DNA of 64,000 nucleotides from positions 5,270,001 through 5,334,000 of the forward strand of contig CP124680.1 in NCBI GenBank assembly GCA_029961745.1, given 5' to 3'. The notes under the pieces were generated by a model. That model ran no database searches. It was given only the letters and a program-made list of their open reading frames with translations, and was not told where the DNA came from. Positions 16,152 to 24,444 of the stretch are shown here, piece by piece. Source of the DNA: Nocardioides sp. L-11A (GTDB lineage: Bacteria > Actinomycetota > Actinomycetes > Propionibacteriales > Nocardioidaceae). The translations under genes and the position numbers were made by a program. How positions within the stretch are numbered: position 1 is the first letter of the stretch; every line of letters starts with the position of its first letter.

Positions 16152-17339
16152 TCACGCTTCCTCCTTGGACGTGGCGCCTCCGCGACCGGTGACGGGATCG
16201 AGGAGCAGGCCCAGTGCGAGCGCCAGCACCTCGGCGTCGACCGGGGCGACCGGTCCGTCGTGGTCGCGCCGCGGCGGGCGCGGCAGCAGCTGGTCCAGGT
16301 CGCCGAGCACAGGGTAGCGAGCGGCGGCGAGGTCGTGCCGCGTGCGCTCGGCCTGGGTCCGCAGCCAGCCGTCCCACCGCGGCGGGAGGCTCGGCGGCGG
16401 CCCGCCGAGACCGTCGAGGCGCTCGCCGAGAGTGTCGCGCAGCAGCGCCGGGCGGTCCTCCGACGGCACGAGCAGCCCGAGGGGCTCCCCCACCCGGCGG
16501 ACCAGGTCGACGGCGTGGGCCCCGAGCCGCGGCGGCGCGCCCAGGCGGGGGACGCCGAGCTCGTCGGCCAGCAGCCGGTCGTCGAGCACGACCCGGACCC
16601 GCTCGGCGCCGTACTTGTAGGCGGCCGAGCGCGCCATCCGCGCGACGTCGGCGCGCGGCGGCAGGTTGCCCGCTCCGGCGTTGGCGCGGACGAAGCCGCG
16701 CCAGGTCGCCCCGCCCTGGTCGAAGCAGCGGGCGGTCCAGGCCTGGACCAGGACGGTCTCGAGGTCGTCGGCGAGGAGGTACGCCGTGGGCCGGCGTCCG
16801 CCCGGACGGTGGCCCCGCGCGGTCAGGTCGGCCCGGACGGCGTCGGCGCGCCAGGGCATGCCGACCACGACGAACGAGCGGACCCAGGGCCGGCGTACCG
16901 ACCGGACACGTTCGAGGAGACCCGGCTCGGGGTCGGGAACGGCAGCGGCGACCGCGACGTCGTCGGCGACCAGGGCGCTGGCGACCCGCAGCAGCTCGTC
17001 GTCGGCGAGTGCGTCGGGGTCGACAGGGCGCGGGCCGAACTGGCCCGGCGGGTCGGACGGCCCGGGATCGTCGACGCCCACCAGCGCCAGCTCGCTGCGG
17101 CCGCGCCCGGAGACGCCGGCGCCGAGGACCCGGTCGGCGACGGTGGTGGGGACGGTGCGCCCGGCCCCGGCGGCGTAGAGGTTGAGCCGGCGCAGGAGGG
17201 CGAGCTGCTGGGCACCGGGCAGCTCGTCGCCGCGGGCCTCGCCCTCAGCGGCAGCGCCGTCGGCCGGCCATTCCAGCCACGGCGTCGTCGATCCGTCCCG
17301 CAAGGCGGCCACCCAGCCCCAGGCGCGTCGTCGACTCAT
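16152..17339 (-). CDS. protein of unknown function paired with sulfotransferase
   Basis: A 395-residue soluble protein that I do not recognise. It lacks a signal peptide and membrane segments, is rich in Arg and Asp, and has conserved-looking motifs such as VVVGMPWRADAVRADL, TWRGFVRANAGAGNLPPRADVARMA and AYKYGAERVRVVLDD. It precedes the sulfotransferase gene on the same strand, so a shared role in glycan or surface sulfation is possible. The ATG has TAACGT 6 nt upstream, giving a confident leaderless start. Confidence 0.6.
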   Translation of the reverse strand: MSRRRAWGWVAALRDGSTTPWLEWPADGAAAEGEARGDELPGAQQLALLRRLNLYAAGAGRTVPTTVADRVLGAGVSGRGRSELALVGVDDPGPSDPPGQFGPRPVDPDALADDELLRVASALVADDVAVAAAVPDPEPGLLERVRSVRRPWVRSFVVVGMPWRADAVRADLTARGHRPGGRRPTAYLLADDLETVLVQAWTARCFDQGGATWRGFVRANAGAGNLPPRADVARMARSAAYKYGAERVRVVLDDRLLADELGVPRLGAPPRLGAHAVDLVRRVGEPLGLLVPSEDRPALLRDTLGERLDGLGGPPPSLPPRWDGWLRTQAERTRHDLAAARYPVLGDLDQLLPRPPRRDHDGPVAPVDAEVLALALGLLLDPVTGRGGATSKEEA

Positions 17340-17359
17340 GGCCCAACGTTAAGGGGGCG

Positions 17360-18313
17360 TCAGGAATCCGCGGCACCGGCCCCCAGCGCCCGTACGACGG
17401 CGGACGGGCTGGGGCGGCCCAGCCGGCCGGCCATCCAGACGCTGGCGGCGACGACGGCGTCGAGGTCGACACCGTGCTCGATGCCGAGACCGGTGAGGAA
17501 CCAGACCAGGTCCTCAGTGGCGAGGTTCCCGGTGGCGCTCTTGGCGTAGGGGCAGCCACCGAGGCCGCCCGCGGACGCGTCGTACGTCGTGACGCCGGAC
17601 TGGAGACCGGCGTGGACATTGGTGAGCGCCTGGCCGTAGGTGTCGTGGAAGTGCAGCGCGAGGCGCTCGCAGCCGACCCCGGCCTCGGCGAAGGCGGCGA
17701 CCAGCGCCCGCACATGACCGGCCGTGGCGACCCCGATGGTGTCGCCCAGGCTGAGCTGTCCGACGCCGAGATCGAGCAGTCGCCGACCGACGGCGACGAC
17801 CTGCTCGATCGGCACGGCGCCCTCCCACGGGTCGCCGAAGCACATCGAGACGTAGCCGCGCACGTCCATGCCCGCCGCCCGAGCCTGCTCGATCGTGGGC
17901 GCGAACATCTCGAACTGCGACGCGAGGGTGCGGTTGAGGTTCTTGCTCGCGAAGGTCTCGGTCGCGGAGGCGAAGACCGCGACGTGGCGCAGCCCGAGCT
18001 CGACGGCACGGTCGAGGCCACGCTGGTTGGGCACCAGGACCGGCAGCCCGCGGGCGGTGTCGCCGAGCTCGGCGGTGAGGCCGGTCATCAGGTCGGCCGC
18101 GTCGGCGAGCTGGGGCACCCACCGCGGGTGCACGAAGCTGGTCGCCTCGACGATCGGGAGGCCGGCAGCGAGCAGGCGCCGCACGAACTCCGCCTTGACC
18201 TCGGTCGGGACGACGGACTTCTCGTTCTGCAGGCCGTCGCGCGCGCCGACCTCGTAGATGGTGACCTTCGCCGGCAGCCCGGCCTCGGGCACGACCATGG
18301 GCAACCCGGTCAT
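17360..18313 (-). CDS. hydroxymethylglutaryl-CoA lyase
   Basis: A 317-residue DRE-TIM metallolyase that cleaves HMG-CoA to acetyl-CoA and acetoacetate, the last step of leucine breakdown. Key features are YEVGARDGLQNEK near the N-terminus (catalytic Asp/Arg), EATSFVHPRWVPQLADA, the metal-binding HFHDTYGQAL and the active-site loop GGLGGCPYAKSATGN with the catalytic Cys. It overlaps the biotin carboxylase stop by 4 nt (ATGA) and completes the carboxylase operon. Confidence 0.93.
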   Translation of the reverse strand: MTGLPMVVPEAGLPAKVTIYEVGARDGLQNEKSVVPTEVKAEFVRRLLAAGLPIVEATSFVHPRWVPQLADAADLMTGLTAELGDTARGLPVLVPNQRGLDRAVELGLRHVAVFASATETFASKNLNRTLASQFEMFAPTIEQARAAGMDVRGYVSMCFGDPWEGAVPIEQVVAVGRRLLDLGVGQLSLGDTIGVATAGHVRALVAAFAEAGVGCERLALHFHDTYGQALTNVHAGLQSGVTTYDASAGGLGGCPYAKSATGNLATEDLVWFLTGLGIEHGVDLDAVVAASVWMAGRLGRPSPSAVVRALGAGAADS

Positions 18314-20154
18314 CGCACCTCCTCCGACTCCACCGACTCGACCACGAACAGCGTCACACCGAGCGCCACCTGCTGGCCGGTGCTCGCGCCGACGGCGGTC
18401 ACCGTGCCGGCGTACGGCGCCTTGAGCGCCAGCTCCATCTTCATCGCCTCGACGACGCCGAGCACGTCGCCCTCGGCCACCGGGTCGCCGACCGCGACCC
18501 TCACGTCGAGGACGGTGCCCGGCATCGGCGCGACGATGGTCCCGTCACCGGCCGCCGCGCCGTGGTCGGCGCCGGCGTCGGGGCGGTCGAATACGTAGCG
18601 CTGACCCTGGTGGGCGAGCTCGACGCGGTGGGCCGAGACGCGTTGCGTCATACGTTCTGAGGGCTCTAGCCCACGGGGCGAATGACGTTGTGCGGGGGAA
18701 AGCTCCACCGAGCCGTCGGTGAACTCCACCACGACCGGCGCCGCGGGGCCGCCCATCCGGAAGCCGTCGCCCGTGAACGGTCCGTCGGGCGCGGTGTTGG
18801 CGTCCAGCCAGAGCCGGGCGGCCAGGGCACGGGCGGGCGCCGGGTCGGGCGCCGGGACCTCGTGGCGGTCCAGCCAGGCGGTGTCGATCCCGCCGGGCAC
18901 GGCGAACTCCTCGCCCGCCGCCAGCATCCGCAGGAACCCGGTGTTGGTGGTCAGCCCGAGGATCGCGGTGTCGTCGAGCGCGGCGACCAGCGCGCGACGG
19001 GCGGCTCGGCGGTCCCGGCCGGCCACGATCACCTTGCCGAGCATCGGGTCGTACGACGTGCTCACTACCTGGCCGGACTCGAGCGCGTGGTCGACCCGCG
19101 CGCCCTCGGGCCACGCTACGACGGTCGCCGTACCGGCCTGCGGGAGGAAGCCGCCGAAGGCGTCCTCGGCGTAGATCCGCGCCTCGATCGCGTGGTCGTA
19201 GAAGCGCAGCCCGGACTGGTCGAAGGGCAACGGATCGCCCGCGGCGACGGAGATCTGCAGTGCCACGAGGTCCGTGCCGCTGTGGATCTCCGTGACCGGG
19301 TGCTCGACCTGCAGCCGGGTGTTCATCTCCAGGAAGTAGAAGTCGCCCGTGCTCGCGTCGAGGAGGTACTCGATGGTGCCGGCGTTCTCGTAGCCGACGG
19401 ACGCGGAGAGCGCGACGGCCGAGCTGTGGATCCGCTCGCGCAGCTCGGCGTCGAGCGCGGGGGCGGGCGCCTCCTCGAGCACCTTCTGGTGGCGGCGCTG
19501 GACGGAGCACTCGCGGGTGCCGAGATGGACGACGGTGCCATGGCTGTCGCCGAGCACCTGGACCTCGATGTGGCGGCCACGCTCGACGTACTTCTCGACC
19601 AGGATCGTGTCGTCGCCGAAGGCGCCGGCGGCCTCGCGCTTCGCGGCCGCCACGGCGGCGTCGAAGTCGGCGGCCGCGCGCACCACGCGCATCCCCTTGC
19701 CGCCGCCGCCGGCGGCGGCCTTGACCAGGACCGGATAGGCGAAGGACGCGGGGTCCGCGTCGACGTCGTACGACGGCACGACGGGCACGCCGGCCGCGAC
19801 GGCCAGGTCGCGGGCGGCGTCCTTGCGGCCCATCTGCTCGATCACCTTGGGGCTCGGCCCGATCCAGGCGATGCCGGCGTCGGTGACGTCCGCGGCGAAG
19901 CCGGCGTTCTCGGAGAGGAAGCCGTAGCCCGGGTGGATCGCGTCGGCACCGGCCTCCCGGGCGGCGGCGAGAACGGCGGCGCCGTCGAGGTAGCCGGGCA
20001 CGGACAGGGCGACGTCGGCGTCGCGCACGTGCAGCGCGTCGGCGTCGAGGTCGGTGTGGACCGCGACCGTGCGGATGCCGAGGTCGCGGCAGGTACGGAA
20101 GACGCGGCGGGCGATCTCGCCCCGGTTGGCGACGAGGAGGGTCTTGATCTCCAC
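18310..20154 (-). CDS. acyl-CoA carboxylase biotin carboxylase/BCCP subunit (methylcrotonyl-CoA type)
   Basis: A 614-residue fused subunit: biotin carboxylase (residues 1-450; LLVANRGEIA, ATP-grasp glycine loop AAAGGGGKGMR, EMNTRLQVEHPVTE) plus a C-terminal biotinyl domain with EAMKM (biotinylated Lys about 572). It carboxylates biotin for the partner carboxyltransferase encoded upstream. Residues about 489-503, in the linker between the domains, are encoded by a 45-bp palindromic repeat inserted in frame. HMG-CoA lyase next door indicates 3-methylcrotonyl-CoA as substrate; geranyl- or propionyl-CoA are alternatives. GTG 20154 gives the typical family N-terminus. Confidence 0.92.
   Translation of the reverse strand: MEIKTLLVANRGEIARRVFRTCRDLGIRTVAVHTDLDADALHVRDADVALSVPGYLDGAAVLAAAREAGADAIHPGYGFLSENAGFAADVTDAGIAWIGPSPKVIEQMGRKDAARDLAVAAGVPVVPSYDVDADPASFAYPVLVKAAAGGGGKGMRVVRAAADFDAAVAAAKREAAGAFGDDTILVEKYVERGRHIEVQVLGDSHGTVVHLGTRECSVQRRHQKVLEEAPAPALDAELRERIHSSAVALSASVGYENAGTIEYLLDASTGDFYFLEMNTRLQVEHPVTEIHSGTDLVALQISVAAGDPLPFDQSGLRFYDHAIEARIYAEDAFGGFLPQAGTATVVAWPEGARVDHALESGQVVSTSYDPMLGKVIVAGRDRRAARRALVAALDDTAILGLTTNTGFLRMLAAGEEFAVPGGIDTAWLDRHEVPAPDPAPARALAARLWLDANTAPDGPFTGDGFRMGGPAAPVVVEFTDGSVELSPAQRHSPRGLEPSERMTQRVSAHRVELAHQGQRYVFDRPDAGADHGAAAGDGTIVAPMPGTVLDVRVAVGDPVAEGDVLGVVEAMKMELALKAPYAGTVTAVGASTGQQVALGVTLFVVESVESEEVR
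18645..18689. repeat. 45-bp palindromic element family E, in-frame copy in carboxylase gene
   Basis: GCGTCATACGTTC, an inner AGGGCT/AGCCC stem and ATGACGTT form a 45-bp palindrome matching 37 of 45 bases of an intergenic copy at 52249-52293. On the coding strand it encodes a hydrophilic insert (RHSPRGLEPSERMTQ) between the biotin carboxylase and biotinyl domains, with no frameshift. Confidence 0.8.
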
Positions 20155-20159
20155 GGGGA

Positions 20160-21770
20160 TCACATCCTGAAGATGCCGTAGTGGGGGGCGGGCGTCGGCA
20201 CGGCCGTCGTGATCTCGAGCGCCATACCGAGGATGCGGCGGGTGTCGGCGGGGTCGATCACGCCGTCGTCCCACAGCCGCGCGGATGCGTAGTACGGCGA
20301 GCCCTGGGTCTCGTACTGCTCCCTGATCGGCTGTTTGAACGCTTCGACATCGGGGTCGTCCTCGCGGCCGGCGACCGTGGCCAGGACGTTGGCGGCCTGG
20401 TCGCCGCCCATCACGGAGATCCGGGCGTTGGGCCACATCCACAGGAAGCGGGGGTCGTAGGCACGTCCGCACATGCCGTAGTTGCCGGCGCCGAAGGAGC
20501 CGCCGATGACGACGGTCAGCTTCGGCACGACCGAGCAGGCGACGGCGGTGACGAGCTTGGCACCGTCGCGGGCGATGCCGCGGTTCTCGTACTCACGGCC
20601 GACCATGAAGCCGGAGATGTTCTGCAGGAACAGCAGCGGGATCCCACGCTGGTTGCACAGCTCGATGAAGTGCGCGCCTTTGAGCGCGCTCTCGGAGAAG
20701 AGGATGCCATTGTTGGCGACGATGCCGACCGGATGGCCGTGGATCCGGGCGAAGCCGCAGACCAGCGTCTCGCCGTACAGCTGCTTGAACTCCTGGAGCC
20801 GGCTGCCGTCGACCAGGCGCCGGATCACCTCGCGGACGTCGTACGGCGTGCGGGTGCTCGTCGGCACGACGTCGTAGATCGACTCGGGCGACTCCAGAGG
20901 ATCGTCGACGGGCGCGTCAGAAAAGTTGCGGTTTGGGACCAAACCGTGCAATTCCCGGCCGCCGACATGCGGTCTCTGCCCAATCGGCAGGGTGGCGACG
21001 ATGCCGCGCAGGATCCGCAGCGCGTGGGCATCATCGTCGGCGAGGTGGTCGACGACCCCGGACTTGCGGGCGTGCACGTCGCCGCCGCCGAGGTCCTCGG
21101 CCGTGACGACCTCACCGGTCGCGGCCTTCACCAGCGGCGGCCCCCCGAGGAAGATGGTGCCCTGGTTCTTGACGATCACGGTCTCGTCCGACATCGCCGG
21201 GACATAGGCCCCGCCGGCCGTGCAGGAGCCCATCACGGCGGCGAGCTGCGGGATCCCGCGCGCGGACATGGTGGCCTGGTTGAAGAAGATCCGGCCGAAG
21301 TGCTCCTTGTCGGGGAACACCTCGTCCTGCATCGGCAGGAAGGCGCCGCCGGAGTCGACGAGGTAGACGCACGGCAGGTCGTTCTCGGCGGCGACGGTCT
21401 GCGCCCGCAGGTGCTTCTTGACCGTCATCGGGTAGTAGGTGCCGCCCTTCACGGTCGCGTCGTTGGCGACGACCATGACGTTGCGCCCCTCGACCCGGCC
21501 GATGCCGGCGACAACGCCGGCCGCGGGAACCGCGAAATCCTGGTCGGGGCCACCCGGCTTGCCGTACATTCCGTACGCCGCCAGCGGCGCCAGCTCCAGG
21601 AAGGGGCTGCCCGGGTCGAGCAGGCCGTCGACCCGGTCGCGGGCGAGCAGCTTGCCCCGGTCGGTGTGCTTGGTGCGGGCCGCCTCGCTGCCGCCCTGGC
21701 GCACGCGGGCGAGCCGCTCGCGCAGGTCGGCAGCGAGATCGCGGAGCGTGGGCTCGGAGGTCTCGGACAC
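20160..21770 (-). CDS. acyl-CoA carboxylase carboxyltransferase (methylcrotonyl-CoA type)
   Basis: A 536-residue carboxyltransferase, first gene of the leucine-type operon. Both crotonase-fold halves are visible: [20 protein letters not shown] and [16 protein letters not shown] in the N-half, [14 protein letters not shown] and [20 protein letters not shown] in the C-half. These motifs favour methylcrotonyl-CoA over propionyl-CoA. The GTG at 21770 is chosen because TAACCT lies 7 nt upstream. Residues about 260-285 contain an AT-richer, rare-codon insert not expected in the family (see the repeat at 20915-20990). The stop lies 5 bp before the biotin carboxylase start. Confidence 0.92.
   Translation of the reverse strand: MSETSEPTLRDLAADLRERLARVRQGGSEAARTKHTDRGKLLARDRVDGLLDPGSPFLELAPLAAYGMYGKPGGPDQDFAVPAAGVVAGIGRVEGRNVMVVANDATVKGGTYYPMTVKKHLRAQTVAAENDLPCVYLVDSGGAFLPMQDEVFPDKEHFGRIFFNQATMSARGIPQLAAVMGSCTAGGAYVPAMSDETVIVKNQGTIFLGGPPLVKAATGEVVTAEDLGGGDVHARKSGVVDHLADDDAHALRILRGIVATLPIGQRPHVGGRELHGLVPNRNFSDAPVDDPLESPESIYDVVPTSTRTPYDVREVIRRLVDGSRLQEFKQLYGETLVCGFARIHGHPVGIVANNGILFSESALKGAHFIELCNQRGIPLLFLQNISGFMVGREYENRGIARDGAKLVTAVACSVVPKLTVVIGGSFGAGNYGMCGRAYDPRFLWMWPNARISVMGGDQAANVLATVAGREDDPDVEAFKQPIREQYETQGSPYYASARLWDDGVIDPADTRRILGMALEITTAVPTPAPHYGIFRM
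20915..20990. repeat. AT-richer palindromic segment inside carboxyltransferase gene
   Basis: The plus strand reads TTGC-GGTTTGG-ga-CCAAACC-gt-GCAA around 20926-20951, followed by a second small palindrome CTGCC-caatc-GGCAG (20976-20990). The segment has visibly lower GC and includes codons rare in this genome (TTG, TTT, TCT). It encodes about 25 residues including [13 protein letters not shown] between the two crotonase halves, where I would expect a shorter linker. It looks like a second family of in-frame palindromic insert. Confidence 0.6.
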
Positions 21771-21777
21771 AGGGGTC

Positions 21778-21796
21778 AGGTTAATGATCATTAACC
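21778..21796 (-). promoter_or_regulatory. palindromic operator over the carboxylase operon -10
   Basis: GGTTAATGATCATTAACC is an 18-bp perfect palindrome at 21779-21796. The -10 hexamer TAACCT (21783-21778 on the minus strand) overlaps it and lies 7 nt before GTG 21770, so a bound repressor would block the leaderless promoter. A TetR-type regulator is likely; the TetR gene at 23624 is a candidate. Confidence 0.7.
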
Positions 21797-21855
21797 GCGT
21801 GCGCAATGGGACGTCCACAGCGGGGACCATGGCAGACCCGAACTAGGGTCGCCCC

Positions 21856-22329
21856 ATGCGCCGCGCCCCCGTCCGACTCCTCGCCCCTGTACTCGTCGTA
21901 CCCCTCCTGCTGCTGACAGCCTGCGGGTCCGGTGCCGCCGATGAGACCGGCAGGCCGTCGGACGTCCCGACCACGACGCCGGGTACGGACGAGCCGGTCG
22001 ACGAGGAGTCCACCCCACCGCAGTGGCACCACACCGCCGCACCCGCGACCTTCTGCGCCGTGATGCAGGAGATCGATGCCTCGATCGACGAGGGCTACGC
22101 TGCCGGCGGCGACCCGGATGACGCGTGGGCGCGGATCATCGCGGCCTTCGACGCGATCGACGAGAGCGGCATCCCGGCCACCGTCCCCGCCGCGGCCGTC
22201 GAGGAGCTCGCCCACATCGACCGGCTGGTGCACCAGAGCACCTCGCTCGAGGACTACGACGCGGCCCTGGCCGCGGACCAGGCGACCGGCAGAGCCCTCG
22301 ACGGGTGGCTGTCCGCCAACTGCAGGTGA
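21856..22329 (+). CDS. small secreted lipoprotein
   Basis: A 157-residue predicted lipoprotein: basic MRRAPVR, long hydrophobic core, lipobox LTAC (Cys about residue 22), then a Thr/Pro/Asp linker and a helical C-terminal domain with two further Cys (FCAVMQEID and the C-terminal NCR), possibly a disulfide. Family not recognised. The ATG has TAGGGT 6 nt upstream, so the transcript is probably leaderless. It diverges from the carboxylase operon with an 85-bp gap. Confidence 0.75.
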   Translation: MRRAPVRLLAPVLVVPLLLLTACGSGAADETGRPSDVPTTTPGTDEPVDEESTPPQWHHTAAPATFCAVMQEIDASIDEGYAAGGDPDDAWARIIAAFDAIDESGIPATVPAAAVEELAHIDRLVHQSTSLEDYDAALAADQATGRALDGWLSANCR

Positions 22330-22341
22330 GCGCCCGGACGC

Positions 22342-23505
22342 TCAGCGGAGCCGGAGCAGTGCTCCGGGACCGAACAGCGGACCGGCGACGTAGACGTGAT
22401 CGCTGACGTCGACCCCACCCGGGTTCACCAGCCGACCCGCAGCCAGCTCGCGCACCCGGGGCGTGGTGCCGCGGGGCCGGATCAGGAACAGGCCGCCCTC
22501 CTGCGCGCCGGGCAGGCCCATCTCGAAGGCGAACCAGCTCTTCTTCGACAGCTCCAGGGCGTAGACACCCTTCGGGCCGGCGGCGAGGTCGGTGATCGAG
22601 GTGAACCCGTCGGCGTACCGCTGACAGGACCCCGTCCGCGGGCGGGCGGGGTCGCAGGTCGCGTTCTTCGCGCCCGGCCTGATCCGCCAGACCTGCGATG
22701 TGCCCGGCGTGGCCGGGAAGCCGCGCAGCTCGCCGACGTACCAGTAGCCGTCGGCCCCGACCGTCACCGAGGTGGCGACCGCCTCGGACGGGATCGGGGT
22801 CCCGGCGGGCGGGAGCGGTCCGCCCATCTCCGGGGGTACGTCGGGCAGGCCGGCCGGGACCGGCACGGTGCGGGGCATCAGCCGCGCGACCGTCCTGATC
22901 CGACCCGTCCTCGGCCAGACCCGGAGCAGGTCGTTGCCGGCCGCGTCGGAGACCAGCACCGTGCCGTCGTCGAGGGCGACGACCCCGAACGGGTTGCTGT
23001 CGGTCGGGAACTGCTCCTGGTCCCACGGGTCCGGGTCGGTCTTCTGGTAGGCGCCGATGTCGGCGACCACCCGGGGCGCCGGCCAGCCGCGCTTCCAGCG
23101 GAACAGCGTGGCAGCGGGCGCGGGCGCCGCAGCCCCGCGCAGGACCGAGGGGCGCTGCTCCGGCGGCGGGCCGGAGGCTCCGGTCAGCAGGTAGATCGTG
23201 CCGCGCGGGCCCTTCGCGATCGCGGGCGGGAAGTCCGTGGGCAGGTTGCCGAGCGGGATCACGCGAGCCGGCCGGTGCCGGCGCTCGATCACGAGGCTGA
23301 AGGTGCCACCCGTCTCCGTGACGAGGGTCCGCCCGTTGCCGAGGGCGTCGACACCGCGGGGCCCCATGAGCGAGGCCACCGTCTTGGGCGCGGCCCGGCC
23401 ACCGTCCTGCTGGCCCGCCGCCTGCCCCGCCACCGCCGGGATTCCGGTCGCCGCGAGCGCGAACGCCGCCGCCGCCGTACCGATCCTGATCGCTGCCTTG
23501 CCCAT
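22342..23505 (-). CDS. secreted ScyD/ScyE-family beta-propeller protein
   Basis: A 387-residue protein with a signal peptide (MGKAAIRIG, AGQAAG cleavage region about residue 27-30). The rest resembles the ScyD/ScyE family, a propeller fold with repeats such as PRGVDALGNGRTLVTETGG, NPFGVVALDDGTVLVSDAAGNDLLRV and YADGFTSITDLAAGPKGVYALE. Homologues occur in cyanobacterial scytonemin clusters and broadly in secreted actinobacterial proteins, so no specific reaction can be assigned. GAGGAGCAGACC before ATG is a good ribosome site. It converges with the preceding lipoprotein gene. Confidence 0.75.
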   Translation of the reverse strand: MGKAAIRIGTAAAAFALAATGIPAVAGQAAGQQDGGRAAPKTVASLMGPRGVDALGNGRTLVTETGGTFSLVIERRHRPARVIPLGNLPTDFPPAIAKGPRGTIYLLTGASGPPPEQRPSVLRGAAAPAPAATLFRWKRGWPAPRVVADIGAYQKTDPDPWDQEQFPTDSNPFGVVALDDGTVLVSDAAGNDLLRVWPRTGRIRTVARLMPRTVPVPAGLPDVPPEMGGPLPPAGTPIPSEAVATSVTVGADGYWYVGELRGFPATPGTSQVWRIRPGAKNATCDPARPRTGSCQRYADGFTSITDLAAGPKGVYALELSKKSWFAFEMGLPGAQEGGLFLIRPRGTTPRVRELAAGRLVNPGGVDVSDHVYVAGPLFGPGALLRLR

Positions 23506-23623
23506 GGTCTGCTCCTCGGGTCGTGGGCGCGCACCGCACCGTCACCCTGCCTAGCAGCGCCGGACCGGGCGCGTCATGCCCCATCGTGGGGACGTGCCAG
23601 GTCGGGTGGCCTAACCTTCGGGG

Positions 23624-24208
23624 GTGACCGAGCCGACCCGCCGTGAGCAGATCCTGGCCACCGCCGCCGAGCTGTTCGCCGCGCGCGGGTTCCACGGCGT
23701 CTCGGTCGCCGACCTCGGCGCGGCCTGCGGCATCTCCGGACCCGCGCTCTACAAGCACTTCGCGTCGAAGCAGGCGATGCTCGCCGAGATGCTGACCTCG
23801 ATCAGCGAGCGGCTGCTCGAGGTCGGCCGCGAGCGGGTCGCCGCGAGCGGTGGCGAGCCCGCCGCCGCGCTGCGCGGGCTGGTCGGCTGGCATGTCGAGT
23901 TCGCCCTGGGCCACCGCCCGCTGATCATCGTCCAGGACCGTGACTGGGAGTCGCTGCCCGAGGACGCGCGCGCCCAGGTCCGCCGCCTGCAGCGCGCGTA
24001 CGTCGGGCTCTGGGCCGATCAGCTCCGCGCCCTGCGCCCTGACCTCGACAAGGCCCGCGCCCACGCCGCCGCCCAGGCGACGTTCGGGCTCCTCAACTCC
24101 ACCCCCCGCGCCGGCCACGGCATCCCCGACGCTGCGCTGCGCGAGCTGCTCGGGTCGATGGCGCTGGCGGCGCTCGGGGTCGATGTGGCTGCGCAAGCGG
24201 CGCTGTAA
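23624..24208 (+). CDS. TetR-family transcriptional regulator
   Basis: A 194-residue TetR repressor. The N-terminal HTH reads RREQILATAAELFAARGFHGVSV, ADLGAACGISGPALYKHFASK; the rest is the all-helical ligand domain. It lies between the leucine-type carboxylase operon and the convergent acyl-CoA dehydrogenase operon, so it may repress acyl-CoA catabolism, including the palindrome at 21779. The start is GTG 23624 with TAACCT 6 nt upstream. The last Leu codon and the TAA stop, a rare stop here, fall inside the left arm of inverted repeat C. Confidence 0.9.
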   Translation: MTEPTRREQILATAAELFAARGFHGVSVADLGAACGISGPALYKHFASKQAMLAEMLTSISERLLEVGRERVAASGGEPAAALRGLVGWHVEFALGHRPLIIVQDRDWESLPEDARAQVRRLQRAYVGLWADQLRALRPDLDKARAHAAAQATFGLLNSTPRAGHGIPDAALRELLGSMALAALGVDVAAQAAL

Positions 24209-24314
24209 CACGCTGTCCGTCCGACTGGGCGCCGGTTGTCTGCGCGAATCGGGCGATTTCGGCGTGATTTCCGCGGAAAAGTGTCAGGTAGTCGGGTGGA
24301 CAGCGTGTTACAGC
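24202..24314. repeat. 113-bp inverted-repeat element, family C
   Basis: Perfect 17-bp arms GCTGTAACACGCTGTCC (24202-24218) and complement (24298-24314) are extended inward by CCGACT/AGTCGG after a 2-nt mismatch. The interior is not coding. The left arm contains the last codon and TAA stop of the TetR gene. Length and terminal arms look like a small mobile or REP-like element rather than a simple terminator. Confidence 0.7.
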
Positions 24315-24364
24315 ACGGCACGGCACGCCGACCAGAAGCCGGGCACGGGCGCGGGGGTCGATGT

Positions 24365-24433
24365 TTGCGGTTCACCTACCGGATTTGTCGTGAACCCGCC
24401 GGATCGACGACGAATTCGGTAGGTGAACCGCAA
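24365..24433. repeat. 69-bp long hairpin, family D
   Basis: Perfect 17-bp arms TTGCGGTTCACCTACCG / complement (24365-24381, 24417-24433) extend to 27-nt arms with two G-T pairs, closing on a 15-nt loop. It lies 11 bp past the stop of the acyl-CoA dehydrogenase gene and could also serve as its terminator. Confidence 0.7.
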
Positions 24434-24444
24434 CGAGACCCGGA

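Noticed and set aside
22360..22385. CCGGAGCAgTGCTCCGG as terminator between convergent lipoprotein and ScyD-like genes
   Set aside because: The loop is one base and it lies inside coding sequence; the palindrome is probably chance in GC-rich DNA.
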